Below, piece after piece: positions 37,108 through 45,049 of a stretch of 64,000 bases of DNA (positions within the stretch are counted from its first letter, which is position 1; every line of letters begins with the position of its first letter). The translations under genes were made by a program, and so were the position numbers. The notes below the pieces were generated by a model. The model made no database searches. It was not told where the DNA came from and saw only the letters and a list, made by a program, of their open reading frames with translations. Origin of the DNA: Chloroflexaceae bacterium (lineage in GTDB: Bacteria; Chloroflexota; Chloroflexia; Chloroflexales; Chloroflexaceae); the NCBI GenBank assembly GCA_025057155.1, contig JANWYD010000003.1:186001-250000 (forward strand), in the 5' to 3' direction.

Positions 37108-37294
37108 GGGTGTGACGTAAAGTTCTGCACGTGCCGCGGCCCACCGGCCCGCCGGGAGCCTGAAGGCTCCGGCTAGCATTGCGAAGGCTGCCTCCGTAGC
37201 CTGCTGAAGCCGGCGCAGGCCGGCTTCGCAGGACGTTAGCCCGCGGCTTCAGCCGCCGGGCGAAGGGGAACGTGCAGAACTTTTCGTCGCACCC
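37108..37294. mobile_element. 187-bp MITE-like element, copy 2
   Basis: Same length and orientation as 4994-5180 with two substitutions. Flanks read TCGGACACC (37099-37107) and TCGGACACT (37295-37303), a 9-bp duplication with one mismatch. It ends 16 bp before the TTGACA of the tRNA-His promoter, the same distance as copy 1 from the phasin promoter. Confidence 0.88.
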
Positions 37295-37310
37295 TCGGAC
37301 ACTGAGTGAT

Positions 37311-37340
37311 TTGACAGTCGCTTTCGCGCTATGCTATACT
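37311..37340 (+). promoter_or_regulatory. tRNA-His promoter
   Basis: TTGACA (37311-37316), 18 bp, TATACT (37335-37340) with TGC before the -10; start of transcription would be about 10 bp before the tRNA. Confidence 0.75.
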
Positions 37341-37357
37341 CGTGGTACAAACAACGT

Positions 37358-37434
37358 GGTGCCTGTAGCTCAATGGTTAGAGCGCCTGACTGTGGATCAG
37401 GAGGTTGTGGGTTCGAGACCCATCAGGCACCCCA
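37358..37434 (+). tRNA. tRNA-His (anticodon GTG)
   Basis: Full cloverleaf: acceptor arm GTGCCTG (37359-37365) pairs with CAGGCAC (37424-37430), the anticodon loop is ACTGTGGAT with anticodon GTG, and the T loop is GGTTCGAGACC. The extra G at 37358 can pair with C at 37431, the G-1 identity element of histidine tRNAs. CCA is encoded (37432-37434). A strong promoter precedes it and a terminator follows. Confidence 0.98.
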
Positions 37435-37443
37435 TCCAGGCTT

Positions 37444-37478
37444 AAAGGCCACGCCACCAGGCGTCTGGCCTTTTTTTT
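37444..37478 (+). terminator. Rho-independent terminator of tRNA-His
   Basis: AAAGGCCACGCC and GGCGTCTGGCC form a stem with one bulge, followed by eight T (37471-37478), 10 bp after the tRNA. Confidence 0.85.
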
Positions 37479-37548
37479 GGTCTCCCGCGCCTTCCGGATG
37501 ACAATCTTGAAGTCGGCGTCCAGGCGTCGCGCATCTGTGCCGGTCGCG

Positions 37549-37557
37549 TGGTATACT
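37549..37557 (+). promoter_or_regulatory. Extended -10 promoter before the helicase remnant
   Basis: TGGTATACT, 90 bp upstream of ATG 37647; seemingly the intact promoter of the lost gene. Confidence 0.45.
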
Positions 37558-37646
37558 CAGAGCTATTCTCTGACATCTTTTCTGGCGCTTCTCGCGTTTC
37601 GTATGCCAGCGCCGTTGTCGCTTCCTGGAACGCAGGTCGGTGCGCC

Positions 37647-37805
37647 ATGAACATCTTTGACCTCCGCGACCGCCTGATTGAAGACTACAACGCCTACATC
37701 AGCAGCTTCTTCCAGATCCGCGATCCGGCCATTCGCGCAAAGGTGGACGAGGCCATCCACGACGGCCTGCTCTGGCCCGAAGCGCTGATCCAGTTGAACC
37801 CCGCC
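37647..37805 (+). pseudogene. N-terminal remnant of a large DEAD/DEAH helicase (DUF1998-type)
   Basis: From ATG 37647 about 53 codons read MNIFDLRDRLIEDYNAYISS...IRDPAIRAKVDEAIHDGLLWPEALIQLNP. From memory this matches the conserved N terminus of long helicases with a C-terminal DUF1998 zinc domain. After LNP the resemblance stops and the frame runs on with low-complexity Arg/Pro/His-rich residues to 37976. The remaining 1,000 or more residues are absent, so this looks like a deletion remnant that kept its promoter. The helicase identity is fairly confident, not certain. Confidence 0.55.
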
Positions 37806-38193
37806 GTACCCCGCGGTCATTCAGCGTGGTGCGCCAGGATACGGAAACGCCGCCCGCGGCTCGCTCATAACGAATGGCTGCACCGGGTGTCGCGGCCCGA
37901 TCCAGGGGGCGCTGACTTCTCAGGTGTCGGGTTTTCCGGCGCACACTCGCATCGCATGCGCCATCCAGGGCATTGAGACGCCCAACTCCCCCCTCTCCCC
38001 GAGCGGGAGAGGGGAGCAGGGGGGGTGAAGACCGTAAGCGCATTGGAATGCCGAAAACCCCTGCTCGCCCAAAAAACCCTGCACCTGAGAGCGTCCTCCA
38101 TCCGGATCGCCACGCCTCCCTTGCACGCCTCGCCGCCGGAAGGGCGAACACGGTGCGCGCCCGCGCGATCCGTAGCAGCGTCATCCATCGCGC
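37806..38193. other. Gene-free stretch with C-rich repeat fragment
   Basis: No supported gene between the helicase remnant and the cupin gene. It contains an inverted CTCTCCCC...GGGAGAGGGG pair near 37990-38012. Long overlapping minus-strand frames here lack ribosome sites and family likeness. Confidence 0.4.
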
Positions 38194-38520
38194 TCACCCC
38201 TCCGGGGCCGGAGCGATGCCGACCAGCAGCACCAGCCGCCGCGTACCGGTGTTGATCACGCCGTGCGGCGCCTCGGCCGGCGCCCAGACGGTCCAGCCCT
38301 CCCCAACCTCGCGCACCTCGTCGCCCACGGTGAACGTGCCCGTACCCTCGACGACGAAGTAGAACTTGTCCTGGCCGGCGTGGGTATGCACGTGCTGCTC
38401 CTGACCTGGCTCGAGGCAGTTCAGACCCAGCAGCAGCCGCTCGCTCTGGAAGAGCGTCGCTTTGAAGAACTTCGCCGGGTTCGCGCCGGCGTGCTGGCGA
38501 TAATCGCGAAAGAAGCTCAT
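38194..38520 (-). CDS. Single-domain cupin protein
   Basis: The 108-residue protein starts MSFFRDYRQ (ATG 38520, GAGG upstream). It has both cupin motifs: HVHTHAGQDKFYFVVEGTG (motif 1, with metal-binding His and Glu positions) and APHGVINTGTRRLVLLVG (motif 2). Small cupins bind a divalent metal and serve as dioxygenases, isomerases or sensors; this one is not assignable. A ferredoxin gene lies 65 bp upstream on the same strand, so a redox role is conceivable. The longer frame reaching 39153 crosses the ferredoxin gene and is rejected. Confidence 0.88.
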   Translation of the reverse strand: MSFFRDYRQHAGANPAKFFKATLFQSERLLLGLNCLEPGQEQHVHTHAGQDKFYFVVEGTGTFTVGDEVREVGEGWTVWAPAEAPHGVINTGTRRLVLLVGIAPAPEG

Positions 38521-38585
38521 GGCGCACCTCGCGGAAAAGGCGGAATTCCGGTCCTTCTGGTCATCTTCTATGGAAGCCTGCCTCG

Positions 38586-38948
38586 CTACCCATCCGACGC
38601 TCGCCAGCGCCGCGCGGGATCGCGCCGGCCCCAGACGCGCTTGTCGGTCACGAGGCGCACGGTCAGGTCGCTCGTCACGGTGATCTGGCAGGAAAGCCGC
38701 GGATAGCCGAAGCGGGCGGCGAGTTCGTCGTGCCAGTGCGCGGGCGGCGGCGCGCCGGTCTCCAGCCAGACGCCGCAGGTCGCGCAGAGGCCGCGCCCGC
38801 CGCAATTGAGCTGGCGGGTCAACGCCGCATACGGCGACAGACCGGCGGCGAGCAGCGCCTGGCGCAAATTCGCGCCATCGGGCACATCCAGCGTCTGGGT
38901 GCGCTCGCCGGCGATCACGGCGAGCGTGTGCCGTCTGGGTCGCGCCAT
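38586..38948 (-). CDS. [2Fe-2S] ferredoxin
   Basis: The 120-residue protein has a ubiquitin-like fold pattern with LNCGGRGLCATCGV (Cys-x5-Cys-x2-Cys) and the fourth ligand in RLSCQ, plus DVPDGANLRQALLAAGLSPY. The Cys-x5-Cys-x2-Cys spacing is of the adrenodoxin/MmoC class. It would carry single electrons in the cytoplasm. Upstream of the cupin gene in the same direction; it may supply electrons to an oxygenase or to the nearby nitroreductase-type enzyme. The C-terminal extension is Arg-rich. Confidence 0.9.
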   Translation of the reverse strand: MARPRRHTLAVIAGERTQTLDVPDGANLRQALLAAGLSPYAALTRQLNCGGRGLCATCGVWLETGAPPPAHWHDELAARFGYPRLSCQITVTSDLTVRLVTDKRVWGRRDPARRWRASDG

Positions 38949-38982
38949 AATCTAACCCAATACCGCCTTTCAAATACGGCAC

Positions 38983-39070
38983 GCTCCCCCCTCCCAACCT
39001 CCCCCCGTTGGGGGGAGGCGCCGGCCTCCCTCCCGCAGCGGGGGAGGGTTGGGGTGGGGGCGAGAAGCTT
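38983..39070. repeat. GC-core repeat, core only
   Basis: C-rich/G-rich core with CCTCCCCCCGTTGGGGGGAGG, ending CGAGAAGCTTATCT. The same right end is found at 40050-40139. It directly follows the stop codon side of the nitroreductase gene. Confidence 0.6.
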
Positions 39071-39073
39071 ATC

Positions 39074-39796
39074 TTAATGGAACTCCGTATCGCCCGTTCC
39101 GTCCCTGCGATCATCTGGAGCGGCTGGCTGCGCCGTCGTGTCGCCTCCGTCACGCATCCGTTGTCTCCCCCAGCCGTTCCAGTGCGTGCACCGGCGCGCC
39201 GGGACGCGTTTTGCGGGGCGGAAATCGTCGCCGGTATAGTAGGCGACGGGGATCAGCGCCGCCTGGGTCAGGTTCTCCGGCAGCCCGAGCAGCGCCGCCG
39301 CCTCGCGCTCGTAGCGCAGGTGCAGCGTGGTCCACACCGAGCCGAGGCCGCGGGCGCGCAGGGCCAGCATAAACGACCAGACCGCCGGCAGGATCGAGCC
39401 GTAGAGGGAGGCCTGGGCCAGCGGCCCCTGATCCTCAACGCGCCCCTCGTAGCAGAAGAGCACCTGCACCGGGATGCGGTGGAACTGCTCGGCCAGGTGC
39501 ACCGCCGACTCTTTCAGCGAGGTTGAAGTGAGATACGGCCCGCCGTGCGGCCCCTGCGGCGCGTTGCAGTAGGCGTAGAACGCTCGGCGGTAGAGCGCGG
39601 CGAGGCCCTGGCGCAGGGCCGGGTCGGTGATCACCACGAAGTGCCAGCGCTGGCGGTCGGAGCCGCTGGGGGCCTGGGTAGCAATCTCCAGGCAGCGCTC
39701 GATAACCTCAGGTTCCACCGGTCGCTCCAGGTCGAGCCGCTTGCGCACCGCGCGGGTGGTGGTCAACAGATGGTCAACGACGGTGAGGTCGAGCAT
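39074..39796 (-). CDS. Nitroreductase-family flavoprotein
   Basis: The 240-residue protein starts MLDLTVVDHLLTTTRAVRKRL with RCLEIATQAPSGSDRQRWHFVVI (FMN-binding SGSxxQxW region) and ends its core with ALIPVAYYTGDDFRP. Such enzymes bind FMN as dimers and reduce nitro compounds, quinones or act in dehalogenation-like chemistry. The last about 35 residues (after CTHWNGWG) are low-complexity and unlike the family, and the stop lies beside the repeat at 38983-39070. The original C terminus may have been replaced by insertion. ATG 39796 is chosen by homology; the frame is open to 40048. Confidence 0.85.
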   Translation of the reverse strand: MLDLTVVDHLLTTTRAVRKRLDLERPVEPEVIERCLEIATQAPSGSDRQRWHFVVITDPALRQGLAALYRRAFYAYCNAPQGPHGGPYLTSTSLKESAVHLAEQFHRIPVQVLFCYEGRVEDQGPLAQASLYGSILPAVWSFMLALRARGLGSVWTTLHLRYEREAAALLGLPENLTQAALIPVAYYTGDDFRPAKRVPARRCTHWNGWGRQRMRDGGDTTAQPAAPDDRRDGTGDTEFH

Positions 39797-39824
39797 AGGT
39801 TTCGCCGGTGTAGGAAAGACGGGA

Positions 39825-39858
39825 GCACTCCCTGGTATTGTACCGGAAATAGGAGTGC
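39825..39858 (-). promoter_or_regulatory. Nitroreductase -10 box framed by an inverted repeat
   Basis: On the minus strand TACAAT (39842-39837) lies inside a GCACTCC...GGAGTGC inverted repeat (39825-39831 and 39852-39858). The centre is itself palindromic (GGTATTGTACC). It could be a repressor site. The rest of 39797-40166 has no gene. Confidence 0.4.
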
Positions 39859-40049
39859 CAGGAGGTTTGATCGCGTTCACATCGCCAGGCAGGAGGACCA
39901 CCGCAGGACGCCCCACCGGTGGAAATGACCTGCAAGGGGCGACAAAGACCCCGGCAGGCTCCGACTTTCTCGGCGGGATTATGTATTCTAATGGCTCCAG
40001 CGGTGACGCTCGCTCTGCTGAAGGAGTCAATGGGGGTAGGCGGATCATT

Positions 40050-40130
40050 ACAGCCCCCCTCCCAACCTCCCCCCGCCGGGGGGAGGCGCCGCGCTCTCTC
40101 CCCCGGCGGGGGAGGGAGCGAGAAGCTTAT
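40050..40130. repeat. GC-core repeat, core only
   Basis: CCCCCCTCCCAACCTCCCCC then GGGGGGAGG, with right flank CGAGAAGCTTATCT identical to the copy at 38983-39070. Just upstream of the MscS gene. Confidence 0.6.
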
Positions 40131-40166
40131 CTGAGAAGTACTGGACCCGAGCGGGGTATACGCGAT

Positions 40167-41861
40167 ATGGACCTCAGCACTCTGCTCGACGATGTCTTTA
40201 TCGTGGCGGGGGTTTTCTTCGCACTGGCCTTTTTTTTTGCCGGCCTGGCGTTCGTGGTTAATGTTCTGCTGCGCTTCGCGGTGCGCTTCCCCGCGCTTGA
40301 GAGGCTTGATGTAGGGCGGGCCCAGCGTCTGGTTCGCGCCGGTCTGTTGACCCTCTTTCTCCTGAGCACCGCCGCCATAGTGATCTTCAGCGTCACCGTT
40401 TTGGCGCAGGGCCGCGATCTCCGCATCGCCACCGTTGAGTTGCTGACCACCGCCCTGCCTCCGGGCTTCTGGCAACGCCTGGGGATCGGGCTGGCGCTTA
40501 CTGTCGGCCTCGCCGTGCTCGCGCGCTACGGCCTCCAACTGTTCGAGCGCCTGCTGCCGCGGACGCGCAGCCTGATCAGCACAAACGAGTCCATTCGCAT
40601 TAGCGATGAGCGCCTCGACTTCTTCTTGCGCCTGGTGAGACAGACGATCCACATCGGCGCCTGGCTGCTCGTCGTCATCACCGGCGCTCGCCTCGTCGGG
40701 TTCCCCGAAGCGGTGGGCGCCAACCTTCTCGTAGCGTTGCGCATCTTCCTGATCGTCCAGGTCGGGCGCATGCTGGTCGGCCTCCTCGGCGCGATCATCA
40801 ATACCCTCGACGCACTGAGCGAAACCTATCTGCGCTCGCGCCAGCTCGATCAGTTTTACGACCTCCTGCGCACCTTGCTGCCGCTGGCCAGCCAGGCGCT
40901 CCAGTTCATCATCTACGTGCAGGCGGCAACCCTTGCCATCACCCAGATCGAACCCCTTGCCAACCTGGCCACCTTTGGCGTGCGCGCCACGCAGGTGATC
41001 GGGATCTTCTTCCTCGGCCGCGTTGTAATCGAGTTGCTGAAACTCCTGGTTGATCTCTTCTTCCTGGTGCGCGGCAACCTGAGCGATGCGCAGTGGCAAC
41101 AGCGCCTCACCTTTGGCCCGCTGCTGAAAAACGCGGCCACGTATGCCGTCATCTTCGGCGGATCGCTACTCATCCTCTCTATCCTGGGCTTCGACATCGG
41201 CCCCATCCTTGTCGGCCTCGGCGGCCTGAGCCTGATTGTCGGCCTCGCCGCCCAGCCCGTCACCACCGATCTGATCTCCGGCCTCTTCATCCTTTTCGAG
41301 AACCTCTTTCTCGTCGGCGATTATATCGAGACCAGAGATGCCCGCGGCATTGTCGAGAGTATTGACGTGCGCACGACCCGCATCCGCGACCCCGACGGCC
41401 AGTTGCACCTGGTGCGCAACGGCCAGATCGGCAGCATCGTCAATTATTCCAAGGGGTACGTCTACGCCGTTGTGCTCGTTCCGGTAACCTACGATGCCGA
41501 TCTGAAGCGGGCCTTCAGGCTGATCGAGGCCATCGGTCGCGAGATCAACGAGCAGTTTGACGACGTTCTGGAGCCTACCTTCACTCAGGGGATCGAGGAG
41601 TTCGGTGAGCAGACGCTGAGCATCCGCACCCTGACCAGAGTCAAACCCGGACGCCATCACGCGATGGCTCGCGAGATCCGCCGGGCGATTAAGGATGCCT
41701 TCGATGAAGCTGGCATCGCCCTGTGCTTCAACGAGCCGGTGCTCTACGCGGCGCCGAATGTTGTCCTCTCTGATCGCGAACTCGGCACGAAAAGCGCAGG
41801 CGAGGCCGGCCAGAGCGCTAGCCGGCCCGCCCGGCCCCCCGAGCCGCGCCGGGCGGACTAA
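40167..41861 (+). CDS. Mechanosensitive channel of the MscS family, large form
   Basis: The 564-residue protein has about seven predicted TM helices through residue 370. It then has the MscS pore and beta domain: GLGGLSLIVGLAAQPVTTDLISGLFILFENLFLVGDYIE (about 348-390, pore helix Gly/Ala pattern), RTTRIRDPDGQLHLVRNGQI and a C-terminal alpha/beta domain. It opens with membrane tension to release solutes. The C terminus is Pro/Arg-rich. ATG 40167 has only a weak ribosome site. A second mechanosensitive channel, MscL, is at 55032. Confidence 0.92.
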   Translation: MDLSTLLDDVFIVAGVFFALAFFFAGLAFVVNVLLRFAVRFPALERLDVGRAQRLVRAGLLTLFLLSTAAIVIFSVTVLAQGRDLRIATVELLTTALPPGFWQRLGIGLALTVGLAVLARYGLQLFERLLPRTRSLISTNESIRISDERLDFFLRLVRQTIHIGAWLLVVITGARLVGFPEAVGANLLVALRIFLIVQVGRMLVGLLGAIINTLDALSETYLRSRQLDQFYDLLRTLLPLASQALQFIIYVQAATLAITQIEPLANLATFGVRATQVIGIFFLGRVVIELLKLLVDLFFLVRGNLSDAQWQQRLTFGPLLKNAATYAVIFGGSLLILSILGFDIGPILVGLGGLSLIVGLAAQPVTTDLISGLFILFENLFLVGDYIETRDARGIVESIDVRTTRIRDPDGQLHLVRNGQIGSIVNYSKGYVYAVVLVPVTYDADLKRAFRLIEAIGREINEQFDDVLEPTFTQGIEEFGEQTLSIRTLTRVKPGRHHAMAREIRRAIKDAFDEAGIALCFNEPVLYAAPNVVLSDRELGTKSAGEAGQSASRPARPPEPRRAD

Positions 41862-41925
41862 TCCCGGTTCCAGTTGAACAGAATGCGTCCGCATCATCGC
41901 CAGGTCGTATTCAGATGCCCTGTAT

Positions 41926-41960
41926 GGCAATCCAAAATCCAAAATCCAAAATCCGAAATA
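41926..41960. repeat. AATCCAAAATCC tandem repeat
   Basis: GGCAATCCAAAATCC with two further CAAAATCC units. The preceding 30 bases are related to those before the copies at 55551 and 63743. Confidence 0.7.
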
Positions 41961-42075
41961 ATATAACCGGCGCCTGCGTCTTTGCAACAGCCCTGATAGG
42001 ATACCCGTGGACGGCTGAGGCATGGATGCCGTACAATGCCCCGACCTGGTATTACTGAGTCGCGGGAGCCGCCAG

Positions 42076-43707
42076 ATGTTTGAGAATAGCACGGAACACT
42101 TCACCCCCCAGGAGACGGCGCTGTTGCAGCCGTTCGTGACCAATACCGAACGGCCGATCTTCTGCCTGCGCAATCTGCCGGAGGTGGTCAAGGGGGCCCT
42201 TTTCTCGCGCTACAGTCGCAGCGCCAAAAGCCTTCGGCGCCTTCTGCTCGACGAATTCATCAGCGCGCCGGAGTCCGGCTTCGACTCGATGGTGGCCGGA
42301 GCCGGCGCAGACGCCGCTGCGCAACTGGTCGCCGCCAGGGAGGCCGAGGCGTTCTACGACCGGGTGCTCATCGGCTATGGCGACGACTCAGTGGCCGAAC
42401 TCGGTGGCGCGCACATTGCCTGTGAGGGCGTGAGCAACATCGCCGCCAAGCTCCTGGAAGACAGCCGCCTCGGGCTGTCGCCGCTGGAGAAGTCCACCCG
42501 CTACGTTCGCTTCGACCTGCCAGGACCCGATGGGTACGCTTATCTGCGCGAACCGACGCTGATGGCTTCGCCCTATGCCACGCGCTTCACCGCGGCAATG
42601 GACAACCTGTTCAGCACCTATAGCGCCCTGCTCGACCCGGTGCAGACCTGGTTGCAGGCGCAGTTTCCACGGGACCCTGAAACCTCGCCGCGAGCCTATG
42701 CGAGCGCCATCCGCGCCAAATCCCTTGATCTGCTGCGCGGCCTGTTGCCCATGGCCACCCGCACAAACGTGGGCCTGTTTGGCAATGGCCGCGCCTTTGA
42801 ATACCTGCTCATCAAGCTGGCCGCTTCGCCCTTCGCCGAGGCCCGGCAGCTTGGCCAGGCGATGCAGGCCGAACTGGACCAGGTGATCCCCGCCTTTGTG
42901 AAGCGCGCCAGGAGCGAGCGCGGGCGCGAGTATGCGACGTACCTCGCCACGACCCGCGAGCGCGTGGCCGCCCTTGCCGCGCGGTTGAACCTCCCCCCGT
43001 CGTCACCGGATGACGTGGCGGTGCGGCTGGTTGATTACGATCCCCAGGCCGAGATCAAGACCGTGGCGGCCATCCTGTACCCGCATCTGGATGCGCCGCT
43101 CGCAACGGTGCAGCAAGCGGTTGCGGCCATGCCTGCGGCGGAACGGCTCGCGATAATCGAGGCCGCCACTGGCCGGCGCCAGAGCCGTTTTCACCGCCCG
43201 GGGCGCGCATTCGAGGAACCCTACTATACCTTCGACATCCTGGCCGACATCGGCGCGTACCGCGACCTGCAACGCCACCGCGTGCTCACTCAGGAACGGC
43301 AGAGCTTTACGACGGAGCACGGGTACGTCGTGCCGCCGGAGCTGGAGGACATTGGCGTGGCCCGCGCATACAGCGCCGCCCTGGAGCAGGCCGCCGAGGT
43401 GTTCGCCGTACTGCGGGCCGAGTTCCCAGACGAGGCCCAGTATGCCGTGCCCTTCGCCTTTCGGGTGCGCTGGCGCGTCAAACTGAACCTGCGCGAAGCC
43501 TATCACCTGATCGAACTGCGCAGCGCGCGCCAGGGTCACCCGGCGTACCGCAAGATCGCTCAGGCGATGTTTCGCGAGATCAGCGCCGTACACCCGGCGC
43601 TGGCCAGCGGGATGCATTTTGTCGATCAAAACGACTATGGTCTGGAGCGTCTCGCCGCCGAGCAGCGCCTCGACCAGAAGCGGCAGCGCGAGGATCGAGG
43701 GGCGTAG
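42076..43707 (+). CDS. Double-length ThyX-like (flavin-dependent thymidylate synthase family) protein
   Basis: The 543-residue protein looks like two ThyX-type halves. The C-terminal half has the ThyX motif RHRx7S as RHRVLTQERQS (residues 400-410), plus YYTFDILADIGAYRDLQRHR and LRSARQGHPAYRKIAQAMF. The N-terminal half has RYSRSAKSLRRLLLDEF and a GDDSVAELGGAHIACEG segment that resembles the other ThyX elements but lacks RHRx7S. ThyX uses FAD and methylene-THF to make dTMP. A fused dimer with one active set is plausible, though the long family may have a different substrate. Start ATG 42076 is chosen with GGGAG upstream; 42022 is possible. Confidence 0.8.
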   Translation: MFENSTEHFTPQETALLQPFVTNTERPIFCLRNLPEVVKGALFSRYSRSAKSLRRLLLDEFISAPESGFDSMVAGAGADAAAQLVAAREAEAFYDRVLIGYGDDSVAELGGAHIACEGVSNIAAKLLEDSRLGLSPLEKSTRYVRFDLPGPDGYAYLREPTLMASPYATRFTAAMDNLFSTYSALLDPVQTWLQAQFPRDPETSPRAYASAIRAKSLDLLRGLLPMATRTNVGLFGNGRAFEYLLIKLAASPFAEARQLGQAMQAELDQVIPAFVKRARSERGREYATYLATTRERVAALAARLNLPPSSPDDVAVRLVDYDPQAEIKTVAAILYPHLDAPLATVQQAVAAMPAAERLAIIEAATGRRQSRFHRPGRAFEEPYYTFDILADIGAYRDLQRHRVLTQERQSFTTEHGYVVPPELEDIGVARAYSAALEQAAEVFAVLRAEFPDEAQYAVPFAFRVRWRVKLNLREAYHLIELRSARQGHPAYRKIAQAMFREISAVHPALASGMHFVDQNDYGLERLAAEQRLDQKRQREDRGA

Positions 43708-43877
43708 CTGGCTAGCGCCGCCAGCGGAACCGGCATCAGCAACCCGCATACACACTGCGCCTTCGCGCCTTCGCGTCAACCTTTCAGAGAAATGCTCCAG
43801 GGCGAGCTGCCGTCGCCGTGCGGCGGCATGTCAGCCAGTTCCTCGACCGGCCGCGCGCCGTTTGTTCCCTCCTCGCT

Positions 43878-44165
43878 CTACGCCGCGTACTCCTGCGCCC
43901 AGAGCTGAATGCCCTCCCGGTCGCGCAGAGCGGCGGCGTGAACGGCGTCGGGCCGCCAGACGCCGCGCAGGTGCTCGGCAGTGATCGTGGCGGGATGCAT
44001 GCTGCGGAACCGCGTCACCGACGCGGTCTCGCCCTTGCCCCACTCCTCCTCTTCGCCCGTCCCGGGGGGCAGGGCGACCTCATGGTAGGTGACCACCTCG
44101 GAGTGCTGGAAGCGATCCACGGCCTCGCAGACCCGCACGTGATCCGCCAGGGCAGCCAGGAGCAC
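43878..44165 (-). pseudogene. Possible truncated gene fragment
   Basis: A 95-codon frame starting with GTG reads LADHVRVCEAVDRFQHSEVV...HPATITAEHLRGVWRPDAV...REGIQLWAQEYAA. It looks like natural protein sequence with coding-like composition but matches no family I know. AGGAGG lies too close to the GTG to be a good ribosome site, and a stop codon lies just upstream in frame. It may be the 3' end of a lost gene. The remainder of 43708-44240 has nothing recognisable. Confidence 0.3.
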
Positions 44166-44240
44166 ATCCTCCTGATCAGATCAGCCGCCGCGCGCGGAGC
44201 GCCTGCGGAACGTGTCGCGGCGCCACTGGCAGCGATGGGC

Positions 44241-44299
44241 TTGACGTGCAGGCAAACCATTGCTATACTTAGAACATCTGAGCTATAGTACAAATGTAC
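44241..44299 (+). promoter_or_regulatory. Promoter and GTAC palindrome before the 44331 gene
   Basis: TTGACG (44241-44246), 17 bp, TATACT (44264-44269), with TGC ahead of the -10. GTAC-AAAT-GTAC (44288-44299) lies just after the transcription start, a position where a repressor would block elongation. Confidence 0.65.
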
Positions 44300-44330
44300 C
44301 ACATGCATAGCCCGCGAGAGGAGGAAAACA

Positions 44331-44855
44331 ATGGCTGTTCAGAGCCGCGATTTGCACAGTGAACGCCGCTTTCCAGTGAATGTGCCGATTGGCAACCTCG
44401 GCGCTCTGGCCTACATGGTTACCGGCATCCTGGCCCTCCTCGCGGTCTATGTAGTGCTGAGCAGCGCCATCGCCTTTGTACGCACCGTGCGTGACGACCT
44501 GGCCTATGGGCGGCCACGAACCTTTCATCTGACCGCCAACGTCGGGCGACCGGAGGAGTCCAACGGCCCCACCCACCTGATTGCGATGAACCTGGATCGG
44601 CAGGTGTTGATTGTGGAGATTGCCGGCAGCGATCCGAGCAAGGTGCGCGCCATCCCCGGACCCTACCTGATCGGAGCGGGGGAGGATCTCACGCCGGTGA
44701 CCATGCGCCTCGACGATATGAATGGTGATGCGGCGCCGGATCTGATCGTTCAGGTTAAAAACGAGGAGCTGGTCTATCTCAACCGCGGGAATGAATTCGG
44801 GCTGATCACTGCCGAGGAGCGCCAGCAAATCCTGCAGCGTTCGGCTGGTCAGTAG
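44331..44855 (+). CDS. Membrane-anchored hypothetical protein
   Basis: The 174-residue protein has one TM helix (about 26-50, LAYMVTGILALLAVYVVLSSAIAF) after a basic N terminus, then an outward or cytosolic beta-rich domain with HLIAMNLDRQVLIVEIAG and DDMNGDAAPDLIVQVKNEEL. The latter looks like an FG-GAP/VCBS-type Asp-rich turn (DMNGDAAPDL). GAGAGGAGG precedes the ATG. A strong promoter makes it a well-expressed single gene. No family could be named. Confidence 0.75.
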   Translation: MAVQSRDLHSERRFPVNVPIGNLGALAYMVTGILALLAVYVVLSSAIAFVRTVRDDLAYGRPRTFHLTANVGRPEESNGPTHLIAMNLDRQVLIVEIAGSDPSKVRAIPGPYLIGAGEDLTPVTMRLDDMNGDAAPDLIVQVKNEELVYLNRGNEFGLITAEERQQILQRSAGQ

Positions 44856-45049
44856 ACGTGTTCCAACGCATGGACTCACCGTTAAGCACGCAGAGTTGAC
44901 TGCAGATCGATTTGAAGCTCGTCCTCTGCGCGGCCCTGCGCGCTCTGCGGCGGGCTTGAACAGCCGGGGACGGCGGCTATCTGCGCAGCTTCGGACGCCG
45001 CCGCGGAAAATGGTTCTCGGCGGGGCGCAACGCTCCTCCTCCGGGCCGG

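Noticed and set aside
37865-38527. 220-codon minus-strand frame across the cupin gene and repeat
   Set aside because: It is out of frame with the real cupin and runs through repeat DNA.
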